The notes: generated by a model not told the origin, from the sequence alone. Counted from the stretch's first letter, positions 54,458-63,619 are shown. The stretch: 64,000 nucleotides of DNA from Bradyrhizobium sp. AZCC 2262 (GCF_036924535.1 NZ_JAZHRT010000001.1:2852001-2916000), one strand, 5' to 3'. Program-made: numbers and translations.

Positions 54458-55603
54458 ATGCAGTTCGCTCTCAATGAGGACCAAATGGCGGTTCGCGACA
54501 TGGCGCGCGAATTCGCCGCGGAGAAGATCGCGCCGCATGCGCTGCGCTGGGACGAGGAGAAGCATTTCCCGGTCGACGTGATGCGGGAAGCTGCCACGCT
54601 CGGAATGGGCGGCATCTACATCAAGGACGACGTCGGCGGATCGGCGATGACCCGCTTCGACGCGGCGCTGATCTTCGAGGCCCTGGCGACAGGGTGCCCG
54701 ACCGTGTCGGCTTTCATCTCGATCCACAACATGGCGTCGTGGATGATCGATGCCTATGGCAACGACACCCAGCGGCAAAAGTGGTTGCCGAAGCTTTGCA
54801 CGATGGATCTGATCGCAAGCTACTGCCTCACCGAGCCGGGCGCAGGCTCGGATGCGGCGGCGCTGCGGACCCGCGCGGTGCGTGAGGGCGATCATTACGT
54901 CTTGAACGGCCAGAAGCAGTTCATTTCAGGAGCCGGTGGCACCGACCTGCTGGTGGCGATGGTGCGCACCGGTGGTGACGGGCCCGGCGGAGTTTCAACG
55001 CTCGTCATCGATGGCAAGACGCCGGGCGTTTCGTTCGGCGCCAATGAGCGCAAAATGGGCTGGAACGCGCAGCCGACCCGTGCGGTGATTTTTGAGAACG
55101 CCCGCGTGCCGGTCGAAAACCGTCTGGGCGACGAGGGCATCGGCTTCAAGATCGCGATGGCCGGGCTCGATGGCGGCCGCATCAATATCGCGGCCTGTTC
55201 GCTCGGCGGCGCGCAAAGCGCGCTGGAAAAATCGCTGGCCTACATGAAGGAACGCAAAGCCTTCGGCAAGCGCCTCGATGAATTCCAGGCGCTGCAGTTT
55301 CGCCTCGCCGACATGGCAACCGAACTGGAGGCGGCGCGAACCTTTGTCTGGCGTGCCGCCGCAGCTCTCGACCGCAAGGATGCGGACGCCACTATGCTGT
55401 GCGCGATGGCCAAGCGTTTTGGCACAGACGTCGGCTTCGAGGTCGCCAACCAGGCGCTGCAGCTGCACGGCGGCTACGGTTACCTCAGCGAATACGGCAT
55501 CGAGAAGATCGTGCGCGATCTGCGCGTGCACCAGATCCTGGAAGGGACCAACGAGATCATGCGGCTGATCGTGTCGCGCAAGCTGATCGAGGGCGCGCGA
55601 TGA
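54458..55603 (+). CDS. Isobutyryl-CoA dehydrogenase-type acyl-CoA dehydrogenase
   Basis: 381 residues in standard acyl-CoA dehydrogenase architecture. It has SYCLTEPGAGSDAAALRTRA in the flavin domain and HGGYGYLSEYGIEKIVRDLRVHQILEGTNEI at the C-terminus. The catalytic base is Glu362 in LEGTNE, the short/branched-chain position. Placement between mmsA and the 3-hydroxyisobutyryl-CoA hydrolase gene identifies isobutyryl-CoA as substrate. Its stop overlaps the next ATG (ATGA at 55600). Confidence 0.94.
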   Translation: MQFALNEDQMAVRDMAREFAAEKIAPHALRWDEEKHFPVDVMREAATLGMGGIYIKDDVGGSAMTRFDAALIFEALATGCPTVSAFISIHNMASWMIDAYGNDTQRQKWLPKLCTMDLIASYCLTEPGAGSDAAALRTRAVREGDHYVLNGQKQFISGAGGTDLLVAMVRTGGDGPGGVSTLVIDGKTPGVSFGANERKMGWNAQPTRAVIFENARVPVENRLGDEGIGFKIAMAGLDGGRINIAACSLGGAQSALEKSLAYMKERKAFGKRLDEFQALQFRLADMATELEAARTFVWRAAAALDRKDADATMLCAMAKRFGTDVGFEVANQALQLHGGYGYLSEYGIEKIVRDLRVHQILEGTNEIMRLIVSRKLIEGAR

Positions 55604-56682
55604 CGGCGACTGCCGCAGCCGCGCTGATCGAAGGTGACCTTATCGCGCAGCGCGAAGGCGCCTGCGGCGTCATCAGACTCAATCGTCCCAAGGCGATCAA
55701 TGCCGTGACGCTGGAGATGTTTCGCGACGTCGACAGGGCGCTCGATGCGTTCGAGGCCGATCCTGCGGTAGCCGTGATCCTTCTGGAAGGCGCGGGCGAG
55801 CGCGGCCTTTGCGCCGGTGGCGACATCCGCGCACTCTGGGAAAGCTCGAAGGTCAAGGGCGATCTCGGCAAGATCCTGTGGCGCGAGGAATACATCCTCA
55901 ACGCCCGGATCAAGAAATTCCCGAAGCCGTATGTCGCCTTGATGGATGGCATCGTGATGGGCGGCGGCGTCGGGTTGTCGGCGCACTCTAGCCATCGTGT
56001 CGTGACCGAGAAGACGAAGCTCGCGATGCCCGAAGTCGGCCTCGGCTTCTTTCCGGATGTCGGCGGCACCTGGCTGCTGTCGCATTCGCCGGGCGAGATC
56101 GGCACTTATTTTGGATTGACCGGGCAGACCATGAACGGCCCGGACGCGATCCATGCAAAGTTTGCCGACGCGGTAGTGTCGTCCTCAAAGCTGCCGGCCT
56201 TGCGCGAGGCGCTGACGAAAGTCGCGTCCGGCGCAACATCGGCTGACATCAGGAGGCTGGTTGACGGCTTTTCGAGCGGGGAGACGGCCGGGCCGGTTGC
56301 GGCGATGCAGGCGAAGATCGATGCGTTGTTTTCCCACGATCGCATGGAAGACATCGTCGGGGCATTGCAGCGCGATAGTTCCGACTTTGCGCAGGCGACA
56401 TTGAAGACGCTGAACGAGAAGTCGCCGCGCGGCATGGTGGTGACGCTGAAGCTGTTGCGGCTGGCGCGAACGTCGAAGTCGCTGGAGGAATGCCTGGTGC
56501 GGGAATATCGCGCCGCGCTGGAAGTCTTCGCCAGCGACGATTTTCGCGAGGGCGTGCGCGCTGCGGTCATCGACAAGGACCGCAATCCAAAATGGTCGCC
56601 CCCGCGGATCGAAGACGTGACGCCGCAAATGGTCGCGCCGTATTTCGCCGAGATCGGCGCGGACGAACTGAAATTTCCCTGA
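55600..56682 (+). CDS. 3-hydroxyisobutyryl-CoA hydrolase (crotonase fold)
   Basis: 360 residues, larger than enoyl-CoA hydratase and with the HIBCH-type C-terminal domain. The active-site signature is PEVGLGFFPDVGGTWLLSH, which gives the catalytic Glu and Asp of human HIBCH. LCAGGDIRALWES and GIVMGGGVGLSAHSSHRV form the oxyanion pocket. It frees 3-hydroxyisobutyrate from CoA before the dehydrogenase MmsB. The ATG overlaps the acyl-CoA dehydrogenase stop. Confidence 0.93.
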   Translation: MTATAAAALIEGDLIAQREGACGVIRLNRPKAINAVTLEMFRDVDRALDAFEADPAVAVILLEGAGERGLCAGGDIRALWESSKVKGDLGKILWREEYILNARIKKFPKPYVALMDGIVMGGGVGLSAHSSHRVVTEKTKLAMPEVGLGFFPDVGGTWLLSHSPGEIGTYFGLTGQTMNGPDAIHAKFADAVVSSSKLPALREALTKVASGATSADIRRLVDGFSSGETAGPVAAMQAKIDALFSHDRMEDIVGALQRDSSDFAQATLKTLNEKSPRGMVVTLKLLRLARTSKSLEECLVREYRAALEVFASDDFREGVRAAVIDKDRNPKWSPPRIEDVTPQMVAPYFAEIGADELKFP

Positions 56683-56715
56683 TCAAAACAGAAAAGTCTT
56701 AGCGGAGGATTCGAG

Positions 56716-57603
56716 ATGGCAAATATCGCATTCATTGGCCTCGGCAACATGGGCGGGCCGATGGCGGCCAATCTGGTCAAGGCCGGCCACAAGGTCACCG
56801 CGTTCGATCTGGTGGCGGCCTCGCGCGATCAGGCCAAGGCGGACGGCGCCGCGATCGCCGAGAGTTCGGTCGCATCCGTCAAGGGCGCTGACGCCGTCAT
56901 CACCATGCTGCCGGCGGGCAAGCATGTTCTGTCGGTCTGGAACGAGGTGATCCCGGCGATGACCAAGGGTACGCTGATTATCGATTGCTCGACCATTGAC
57001 GTCGAAAGCGCCAAGCAGGCGCATGCGCTCGCTGCCAAGCATGGCGCACTCTCGGTCGACGCTCCCGTGTCGGGCGGAACCGGCGGCGCCAAGGGCGCAA
57101 CGCTCACTTTCATGTGCGGCGGCGAGGACAAGGCCTTTGCGGCGGCCGAGCCCGTGCTGGAGAACATGGGCAAGAAGATCGTGCATTGCGGCGGCGCCGG
57201 CGCGGGGCAGGCGGCCAAGATCTGCAACAACATGATTTTGGGCATTTCCATGATCGGGGTCGGCGAGGCCTTTGCGCTCGCGGAGAAATTGGGCCTGTCG
57301 CATCAGGCGCTGTTCGACGTCGCCTCCACCTCTTCCGGCCAATGCTGGGCGCTGACGTCCTACTGCCCGGTGCCGGGCCCGGTTCCGGCTTCGCCGGCGA
57401 ACAACGGCTACAAGCCCGGCTTTGCGTCCAATTTGATGGTGAAGGACCTGACGCTGGCGCAGGATGCGGCCAACGCCGCCGGCGCGGTGACGCCGCTGGG
57501 CAAACACGCGCAGGAGATCTACAAGGCGTTCGACGCTGCCGGCCATGGCGGGGTGGATTTTTCCGGTATTATCCAGCACGTTAGGAGCCTTGCCGGGAAA
57601 TAA
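56716..57603 (+). CDS. mmsB: 3-hydroxyisobutyrate dehydrogenase
   Basis: 295 residues, the usual length. The NAD-binding loop GLGNMGGPMA is at the N-terminus, the substrate motif DAPVSGGTGGAKGATLTFM is in the middle, and KICNNMILGISMIGVGEAFALAEKLG carries the catalytic lysine region. It oxidises 3-hydroxyisobutyrate to methylmalonate semialdehyde, which MmsA then uses, closing the valine pathway. CGGAGG precedes the ATG. It is 33 bp after the hydrolase gene and 10 bp before an acyl-CoA synthetase. Confidence 0.96.
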   Translation: MANIAFIGLGNMGGPMAANLVKAGHKVTAFDLVAASRDQAKADGAAIAESSVASVKGADAVITMLPAGKHVLSVWNEVIPAMTKGTLIIDCSTIDVESAKQAHALAAKHGALSVDAPVSGGTGGAKGATLTFMCGGEDKAFAAAEPVLENMGKKIVHCGGAGAGQAAKICNNMILGISMIGVGEAFALAEKLGLSHQALFDVASTSSGQCWALTSYCPVPGPVPASPANNGYKPGFASNLMVKDLTLAQDAANAAGAVTPLGKHAQEIYKAFDAAGHGGVDFSGIIQHVRSLAGK

Positions 57604-57613
57604 CGGAGACCTG

Positions 57614-59344
57614 ATGACGAGTTTTCAGGACGCGCGCGCCTTTCTGCTCAAGCACCGCACCGATTACGATGCGGCCGTAAAGGGATTTCGCTGGCCGGAC
57701 CCGGCCCCGTTCAACTGGGCGCTGGACTGGTTCGATGCCGAACTTGCCCGCAATCCCGACAGCCGGGACCGTGCGGCACTCTGGATCGTCGATGCCGGCC
57801 ACAAAGAGACAAAACTTTCCTTTGCGGCACTCTCGGCCCGTTCCAATCAGGTCGCGAACTTCCTGCGTGCGCAGGGGCTGAGGCGCGGCGATCATCTGTT
57901 GCTGCTGCTCGGCAATGTCGTGCCGCTGTGGGAGACCATGCTGGCGGCGATGAAGCTTGGCGTGGTCGTGATCCCCGCCACCACGCTTCTGACCGCCGAC
58001 GAATTGCGCGACCGGCTCGATCGCGGCAAGGCGAGGGTGGTGGTGGCTTCGCAGGATCAGGTCGCGAAGTTTGCAGGCCTCGGCAGCGACAATCTGGTGC
58101 GTATCGTGGTCGGTGCATCGGCAGCCCATGAGGGCTGGCTGCCGTTCGAACAGGCAGCGAGCGCCTCGGATTCCTTTGCGCCTGACGGTCCGACCAACGC
58201 CGACGATCCGATGCTGCTCTATTTCACCTCGGGCACGACCGCAAAACCAAAACTGGTGCGGCACAGCCAGCGCAGCTATCCCGTCGGGGCGCTGTCGACG
58301 ATGTTCTGGCTCGGGCTGCAGCCGGGCGACGTGCATCTGAATATTTCCTCGCCGGGCTGGGCCAAGCACGCCTGGAGCTGCCTCTTCGCGCCGTGGAATG
58401 CCGGCGCCACCGTTTTCGTCGTCAACCAGCCGCGCTTCGATGCCAAGTCGCTGCTCGCGACCGTTGGCCGCTGCGGCGTCACCACGCTGTGCGCGCCGCC
58501 GACGGTGTGGCGGCTGTTCATTCAGGAGCGGCTTGCGGATTTCAAGGTCAGCCTGCGAGAGGTCTGCGGTGCGGGCGAGCCGCTCAATCCCGAAGTGATC
58601 GATCAGGTGAAGGCGGCGTGGGGCCTGACCATCCGCGACGGTTACGGCCAAACCGAAACCACCGCGCTCGCCGGCAATTCGCCGGGCCAGAAGGTCAAGG
58701 TCGGTTCGATGGGCCGCCCGCTGCCCGGCTACCGCGTGCAGATCACCGACAATGACGGCCACGTCACCAAGGAAGGCGAGGTGACGCTGGTGCTCGGCGC
58801 CGATCGGCCGGCGGGCCTGATGCAGGGCTATCAGGGCGAGGATGGCAAGCTGAGCGGCGCGGATGGCGATCTCTATCGCAGCGGCGACGTCGTGTTTGCC
58901 GACGACGAGGGCTATCTCACCTTCGTCGGCCGCTCGGATGACGTCTTCAAGTCCTCCGACTACCGCATCAGCCCGTTCGAGCTGGAAAGCGTGTTGCTGG
59001 AGCATGAATCGGTGGCCGAAGCGGCCGTCGTGCCGAGCCCGGATCCGATCCGGCTCGCGATCCCGAAGGCCTATGTACTGCTGGTGTCGGGTGTGGAACG
59101 TTCGCCGGAAACCGCGCTCTCGATCTTCAGGCACCTGCACACAAGGCTCGCGCCGTTCAAGCGCATCCGCAAGATCGAGCTGGTGACGGAGTTGCCGAAG
59201 ACGATCTCCGGAAAGATCCGCCGCGTCCAGTTGCGTCGCCTCGAGCATGATAATGTCAGAGGCGATGCGCTGCGCGGATCGGAATTCCGCGAAGAAGAAT
59301 TCCCGGAGCTGCAGAAGGTGCGGACCGCCGGGCTGGAGAGTTAG
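57614..59344 (+). CDS. AMP-forming acyl-CoA synthetase
   Basis: 576 residues. The phosphate loop is LYFTSGTTAKPK, the adenine motif is DGYGQTETT, the hinge region is YRSGDVVF...DDVFKSSDYRIS, and the catalytic lysine is in PKTISGKIRR near the C-terminus. The family activates carboxylic acids by adenylation and then CoA transfer; similarity is to medium-chain or branched acyl-CoA ligases. The start at 57614 is favoured by CGGAGA just upstream; the frame to 57545 only overlaps mmsB. Position after mmsB suggests it feeds isobutyrate or a related acid into this operon. Confidence 0.93.
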   Translation: MTSFQDARAFLLKHRTDYDAAVKGFRWPDPAPFNWALDWFDAELARNPDSRDRAALWIVDAGHKETKLSFAALSARSNQVANFLRAQGLRRGDHLLLLLGNVVPLWETMLAAMKLGVVVIPATTLLTADELRDRLDRGKARVVVASQDQVAKFAGLGSDNLVRIVVGASAAHEGWLPFEQAASASDSFAPDGPTNADDPMLLYFTSGTTAKPKLVRHSQRSYPVGALSTMFWLGLQPGDVHLNISSPGWAKHAWSCLFAPWNAGATVFVVNQPRFDAKSLLATVGRCGVTTLCAPPTVWRLFIQERLADFKVSLREVCGAGEPLNPEVIDQVKAAWGLTIRDGYGQTETTALAGNSPGQKVKVGSMGRPLPGYRVQITDNDGHVTKEGEVTLVLGADRPAGLMQGYQGEDGKLSGADGDLYRSGDVVFADDEGYLTFVGRSDDVFKSSDYRISPFELESVLLEHESVAEAAVVPSPDPIRLAIPKAYVLLVSGVERSPETALSIFRHLHTRLAPFKRIRKIELVTELPKTISGKIRRVQLRRLEHDNVRGDALRGSEFREEEFPELQKVRTAGLES

Positions 59345-59347
59345 CGA

Positions 59348-59827
59348 ATGAATGAAGTCTGGAAGAAGCCGCCGGTCTCGTTTGAGGCGTATCAGGCCAT
59401 GGTCGGCAAGGAGATCGGGGTGTCGTCCTGGCACCTGATCGACCAGAGCCGGATCAACGTCTATGCCGACGTGATCGAGGATCATCAGTTCATCCATGTC
59501 GATCCGGAGCGCGCGAAAAAGGAAACCGCGTTCGGCAACACGATCGCGCACGGCTTTCTGACGATGTCGCTGATGAGCATCATGTCCTACGAGGTGATGC
59601 CAGTCATCGAAGGCACGGCGATGGGTGTCAATTACGGCTTTGACAAGCTGCGCTTCCTCTCGCCGGTGCGCGCCGGCTCGCGCGTCCGCGGCCGCTTCAC
59701 GCTGATGGAAGCCAAGCTGCGCAAGCCAAAGGAGCTGCAGTCGCGTACCAACGTCACCGTCGAGATCGAGGGCGAGGAAAAGCCCGCTTTGGTCGCCGAC
59801 TGGATCGGATTAATTTACTTTAACTGA
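59348..59827 (+). CDS. MaoC-family (R)-specific enoyl-CoA hydratase-like protein
   Basis: 159 residues, hotdog fold. The hydratase-2 motif is present: EDHQFIHVDPERAKKETAFGNTIAHGFLTMS, giving the catalytic Asp and His. It hydrates 2-enoyl-CoA to (R)-3-hydroxyacyl-CoA. Only 3 bp after the acyl-CoA synthetase and co-directional with the SDR at 60062, which could oxidise its product. Together they form a small beta-oxidation-like branch. Confidence 0.92.
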   Translation: MNEVWKKPPVSFEAYQAMVGKEIGVSSWHLIDQSRINVYADVIEDHQFIHVDPERAKKETAFGNTIAHGFLTMSLMSIMSYEVMPVIEGTAMGVNYGFDKLRFLSPVRAGSRVRGRFTLMEAKLRKPKELQSRTNVTVEIEGEEKPALVADWIGLIYFN

Positions 59828-59843
59828 CCTCTCGTTCGCCGTT

Positions 59844-59860
59844 GCCGGGCTTGACCCGGC
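59844..59860 (+). terminator. Short hairpin after the MaoC gene
   Basis: GCCGGG and CCCGGC pair around CTTGA. There is no T-run. The same CCGGGCTTGACCCGG string is a frequent intergenic motif in these genomes (recalled), so it may be a repeat piece rather than a terminator. Confidence 0.3.
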
Positions 59861-59902
59861 AATCCATCGCTGCTCAAAACCTGTCAATCGCGGGCTCGGT
59901 GT

Positions 59903-60040
59903 TCCCCTCCCCCCTTGTGGGAGAGGGTGGCGCCGAACGCAGTTCGGCGACGGGTGAGGGGTTCTCTCCGCAAGCACGTCAGCCGAGACAACCCCTCATC
60001 CGGCGCTTTGCGCCACCTTCTCCCACAAGGGGAGAAGGAA
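59903..60040. repeat. Long palindromic intergenic repeat (family F)
   Basis: Left end CCCCTCCCCCCTTGTGGGAG, right end CTCCCACAAGGGGAGAAGG, with inner GGTGGCGCCGAACGC / GGCGCTTTGCGCCACC arms. The whole 138 bp folds back on itself. Its right end is 22 nt before the SDR start at 60062, so the element makes up most of that gene's leader. Confidence 0.85.
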
Positions 60041-60061
60041 GAAGAACCAGGAATCCCACTC

Positions 60062-60979
60062 ATGGCAATCAGGTTTGACGGACGCGTCGCAATCGTCACC
60101 GGCGCGGGCAATGGTCTTGGACGGGCGCATGCGCTGGGGCTGGCAAGCCGCGGCGCCAAGGTGGTGGTCAACGATTTCGGCGGTGCGCGCGATGGCACCG
60201 GCGGGTCGCTGACCCCTGCCGAAACCGTGGTCGAGGAAATTCGCAAAGCGGGCGGCACGGCCATGGCCGACGGCGCGGATGTTTCGAACTTCGAACAGGT
60301 CACCGCCATGGTCGAGCGCGCCACCAGGGAATGGGGAAGCGTCGATCTGTTGTGCGCCAACGCCGGTATCCTGCGCGACAAGTCGTTTACAAAAATGGAA
60401 GTCGCCGATTTCGCAAAGGTGCTCGACGTCCATCTGGTCGGCACTTTTTACTGCTGCAAGGCGGTGTGGGCCGGCATGCGCGAGCGCAATTACGGCCGCA
60501 TCGTCGTCACCACCTCGTCGTCGGGCCTGTTCGGCAATTTCGGCCAGGCCAATTACGGCGCCGCCAAAGCCGGCATGGTCGGCCTGATGAACGTGCTGGC
60601 CGAGGAAGGCCGCAAGAACAACATCCGCGTCAACACGATCTCGCCGACCGCGGCGACCCGGATGACCGAAGAGCTGCTGCCACCACAGGCGCTGGCCTTG
60701 ATGCGCCCCGAGGCGATTACGCCCGCGGTGGAATTCCTGCTCAGCGAGGATGCGCCGACCCGCACCATCATGGGCGCGGGCGCGGGTTCATTCGCGGTGA
60801 TCAAGATCATCGAGACCGAGGGCATCAACCTGGCCCAGTCCGACTGGACGCCGGATGCGATTGCGGCGCATTTTGCCGAGATCGACGACGTGTCGAAGGC
60901 CAAGGCGCTGCAGGGCGCGTTCGAGCAGACGCAGAAATATGTCGCGCAGGCTGCGGCCAGGGCGGGGATCAAGCTCTGA
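60062..60979 (+). CDS. SDR-family 3-hydroxyacyl-CoA dehydrogenase (HSD17B4-like)
   Basis: 305 residues. Cofactor motif TGAGNGLG (13-20), CANAG, Ser152-154, and the catalytic Tyr165 and Lys169 in NYGAAKAG. The insertion VVVNDFGGARDGTGGS after the second strand is the mark of the multifunctional-enzyme-2 (HSD17B4) dehydrogenase group, acting on (R)-3-hydroxyacyl-CoA. This fits the MaoC hydratase upstream. The start at 60062 is chosen for the standard AIRFDGRVAIVTG opening; the longer frame to 59915 is the family-F repeat read in frame. Confidence 0.91.
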   Translation: MAIRFDGRVAIVTGAGNGLGRAHALGLASRGAKVVVNDFGGARDGTGGSLTPAETVVEEIRKAGGTAMADGADVSNFEQVTAMVERATREWGSVDLLCANAGILRDKSFTKMEVADFAKVLDVHLVGTFYCCKAVWAGMRERNYGRIVVTTSSSGLFGNFGQANYGAAKAGMVGLMNVLAEEGRKNNIRVNTISPTAATRMTEELLPPQALALMRPEAITPAVEFLLSEDAPTRTIMGAGAGSFAVIKIIETEGINLAQSDWTPDAIAAHFAEIDDVSKAKALQGAFEQTQKYVAQAAARAGIKL

Positions 60980-60986
60980 CTTTGTT

Positions 60987-61090
60987 GTCATTCCGGGGCG
61001 ATGCAAAGCATCGAACCCCAATGTGCAATTGCACATTGTGGAATCTCGAGATTCCGGGTTCACGCGAAGACGCGTGCCCCGGAATGACGT
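60987..61090. repeat. Palindromic intergenic repeat, family A (copy 3, long form)
   Basis: Starts GTCATTCCGGGGCGATGCAA and ends TGCCCCGGAATGACGT, with the GTGCAATTGCAC module and CTCGAGATTCCGGG arm, almost identical to 26219-26321. It ends 12 nt before the start of the flavoprotein gene at 61103. Confidence 0.9.
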
Positions 61091-61102
61091 AGACCTTTGT
61101 TG

Positions 61103-62338
61103 ATGTCGCACCAAGCCAAAGCTCGAGTCGTCGTCATCGGCGCTGGCCCCGCCGGCCTGACAGCGGCTGAAGTACTCGCGGAAAGTGGCGCACATGTCAC
61201 CGTCTATGACGCGATGCCATCCGCCGGCCGCAAGTTCCTGATGGCCGGGCGAGGCGGGCTAAACCTCACGCATAGCGAGCCGCTGCCCACTTTTCTTGCC
61301 CGCTACCGCGAGGCGATGCCGCATCTGAAGGCTGCCATCGAGGCGTTTCCGCCGAGCGGCTTGCGCGACTGGAGCGAAGCGCTGGGACAGGAAACGTTTG
61401 TCGGTTCCAGCGGCCGGGTATTTCCAAAGGCCTTCAAGGCATCGCCCTTGCTGAGGGCGTGGCTGCGGCGGCTGGACTCGATGGGCGTAAAATTGGCGCT
61501 ACGTCACCGCTGGATTGGCTGGGATGAGCAGGACTGCCTCTGCTTCGAAACGCCGGTCGGCGCGCGCGCTATCAAGCCGAGCGCTGTCGTGCTGGCCCTT
61601 GGCGGCGCTAGCTGGCCGCGGTTGGGCTCCGATGGGGCCTGGGTCGATACGCTCGCCGCGAAAGGTGTGCAGATATCCCGGCTCAGGCCGGCCAATTGCG
61701 GCTTTGCGGTAAGCTGGTCGGACATATTTCGAGACAGATTTCAGGGCCAGCCGCTCAAGGGCATCGCGTTGAACTTTGGCTCGCACAATGTTCGTGGCGA
61801 GGCCATCGTGACGCGCTCGGGCATCGAGGGTGGTGCGATCTACGCGCTGTCCGCCGAGTTGCGCGAGGCGATCGACAAGCCGGGGTCGGCAATACTGCAC
61901 GTCACGCTGCGGCCCGATCTCGACATCGATGACCTCACCGTGAAAGTGTCAGCGCCCAAGGGAAAGCAATCCCTGTCCAACTTTCTGCGCAAGGCCGTGA
62001 ATCTCTCTCCGGTGGCGATCGGCTTGCTGCAGGAAGCAGCCCGGGCATCCGGCGCTTCGCTGGCATCGATGTCGCCGGCCGATCTCGCAAAGCTCATCAA
62101 CGCGGTCCCGATCGAACTAACCGGTGTCGCGCCGATCGCCCGCGCGATCTCGACCGCGGGCGGAATAGCGTTCAGCGAACTCGACAGCGACTTCATGCTC
62201 CGCCGCGTGCACGGCGTGTTTGCCGCCGGCGAGATGCTGGATTGGGAGGCGCCAACCGGCGGCTATCTCCTGCAGGCGTCGTTCGCGACTGGAGCAGCCG
62301 CGGGGCGCGGCGTGTTGAAGTGGCTCTCGAAATCGTAG
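61103..62338 (+). CDS. HI0933/BaiN-type NAD(P)/FAD-dependent oxidoreductase
   Basis: 411 residues. The FAD motif is VVIGAGPAGLTAAEVLAESG (about 10-29), followed by the family motif GRKFLMAGRGGLNLTHSE. The middle has VVLALGGASWPRLGSDG and the end ELDSDFMLRRVHGVFAAGEMLDWEAPTGGYLLQASFATG, which is the second flavin contact of this group. Reaction unknown; some relatives act in bile-acid or amine chemistry. The start at 61103 is the first ATG; two TTG codons precede it. Its leader is the family-A repeat. Confidence 0.9.
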   Translation: MSHQAKARVVVIGAGPAGLTAAEVLAESGAHVTVYDAMPSAGRKFLMAGRGGLNLTHSEPLPTFLARYREAMPHLKAAIEAFPPSGLRDWSEALGQETFVGSSGRVFPKAFKASPLLRAWLRRLDSMGVKLALRHRWIGWDEQDCLCFETPVGARAIKPSAVVLALGGASWPRLGSDGAWVDTLAAKGVQISRLRPANCGFAVSWSDIFRDRFQGQPLKGIALNFGSHNVRGEAIVTRSGIEGGAIYALSAELREAIDKPGSAILHVTLRPDLDIDDLTVKVSAPKGKQSLSNFLRKAVNLSPVAIGLLQEAARASGASLASMSPADLAKLINAVPIELTGVAPIARAISTAGGIAFSELDSDFMLRRVHGVFAAGEMLDWEAPTGGYLLQASFATGAAAGRGVLKWLSKS

Positions 62339-62421
62339 GGTGGACAAAGCGAAGCGTGCCCACCACTGCTTGCGCCGCCCTTGATGGTGGGCGCGGCGCA
62401 AAGCGCCTTTGCCCACCCTAC
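62335..62421. repeat. Palindromic intergenic repeat, family C (copy 2)
   Basis: GTAGGGTGGACAAAG at the left and CTTTGCCCACCCTAC at the right, with GTGCCCACC / GGTGGGCGC inside. It matches 23364-23452. It overlaps the stop codon of the flavoprotein and fills the space before the converging DSD1 gene; the fold could serve as a bidirectional terminator. Confidence 0.87.
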
Positions 62422-62427
62422 AAACCG

Positions 62428-63510
62428 TTAGCGCAGCTTCCCCCGCGCCGCCACTGGCAGCGTGCCGATGATTTCGTCGCCCCGCACCATCACCACTTCG
62501 TCCATCATGTTGACGACGACGCAGACATGGTTCGGCACGATCCGCACGACGTCGCCGACGACGGGCCGCGTGTTGCTGCGGGCGAGATCGAGGAAGCCGT
62601 GCTCTTCCGCAAAGCGCGCAATTTTTGCCTCGGGATGCTCCAAAATCAGCCCATGGCCCTCCAACCCGCCGCCGGTATCGGATGTCAGCGTCTTGGAGCC
62701 GGCGTCGAGGATGCCACGGTCCGGACCGGCGCGGCTGACCACGGTGGAATAGATGTTGAGCGCGCAATCGTCCCAGCTGGCGACGCCGGCCGCGACCTGC
62801 ATGCGGTCGTTGTAGATATAGGTGCCGGGCCGATGCTCGGTCGCGCCCTTGAGTTTTCCAAGATTCTTCAGGTTGGGCGAACCGCCGGTCGAAACCATCG
62901 TCGCATCGAGCCCGTGCGCGCGAACGCCGGCCAGCGCTTCGTCAAAGAACTTCTGCGCCTCGGTCCAGCCGGTCTCGGTCGGGTACAGCATGAAGCCCGC
63001 AAACTTCAGCCCCTTGGAGCCAGCGATCTCGCGGGCGAGGGCAATGGCCTCGCCGGGGGTCTCGACGCCGGCGCGCTTGCGCCCCGTGTCGCATTCGACC
63101 ACGACCGACAGCGGACGGCCCGAAGCTGCGGCCGCCTGCGGCAGTCCCGCAATCACGGTCGAATTGTCGGCGGCGACCGTCATGTTGGCCTTGGCCTGCA
63201 GCGCGGCGAGGCGGGCCATTTTTTCCTCGCCGATCAGGTTGTAGCTGATGAGGATGTCGTCGATGCCGGCTTCCGCCATCACTTCGGCCTCGCCGATCTT
63301 CTGGCAGGTGATGCCCTTCGCGCCGGCCGCGACCTGCATCTGAGCCAGCAAAGGGCTCTTGTGGGTCTTGATATGCGGCCGGTTGGCGACGCCTGCGGTA
63401 TCGCAGGCCACCTGGATGCGCGCGATGTTGCGCTCGACACGGTCCATGTCGATCACGGCGCAGGGCGTGCCGTATTCGCGGGCGATTTTGGCGGCGAGGA
63501 GGGTGGTCAT
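62428..63510 (-). CDS. DSD1-family PLP enzyme (D-threonine / 3-hydroxy-D-aspartate aldolase-like)
   Basis: 360 residues, an alanine-racemase-like TIM barrel. The PLP lysine is in RPHIKTHKSP (near residue 47), SYNLIGEEKMARL and VECDTGRKRAGV follow, and GGSPNLKN then binds phosphate. The C-terminal NHVCVVVNMMDEVVMVRGD carries the His and Cys metal ligands of this group. The enzymes split or dehydrate D-3-hydroxyamino acids using PLP and a divalent metal. The start at 63510 has GGAG upstream; the frame to 63573 reads through a family-B repeat. Confidence 0.92.
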   Translation of the reverse strand: MTTLLAAKIAREYGTPCAVIDMDRVERNIARIQVACDTAGVANRPHIKTHKSPLLAQMQVAAGAKGITCQKIGEAEVMAEAGIDDILISYNLIGEEKMARLAALQAKANMTVAADNSTVIAGLPQAAAASGRPLSVVVECDTGRKRAGVETPGEAIALAREIAGSKGLKFAGFMLYPTETGWTEAQKFFDEALAGVRAHGLDATMVSTGGSPNLKNLGKLKGATEHRPGTYIYNDRMQVAAGVASWDDCALNIYSTVVSRAGPDRGILDAGSKTLTSDTGGGLEGHGLILEHPEAKIARFAEEHGFLDLARSNTRPVVGDVVRIVPNHVCVVVNMMDEVVMVRGDEIIGTLPVAARGKLR

Positions 63511-63533
63511 CAAGTTGGCTCCAGTCGTGCTTT

Positions 63534-63610
63534 CGTCATTTCGAGCGAAGCGAAGCAATCCATGCTTCGGCATAACGGATGGATGGATTGCTTCGCTCCT
63601 CGCAATGACG
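63534..63610. repeat. Palindromic intergenic repeat, family B (copy 2)
   Basis: CGTCATTTCGAGCGAAGCGA at one end, CTCCTCGCAATGACG at the other, with AAGCAATCCAT / ATGGATTGCTT arms; compare 11708-11790. It lies between the DSD1 gene start (63510) and the end of the ABC-F gene (63620). Confidence 0.87.
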
Positions 63611-63619
63611 TTGAAATGC

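Noticed and set aside
57581..59551. 656-residue minus-strand open frame opposite the acyl-CoA synthetase
   Set aside because: The synthetase has all family motifs in the other strand; the antisense frame has none.
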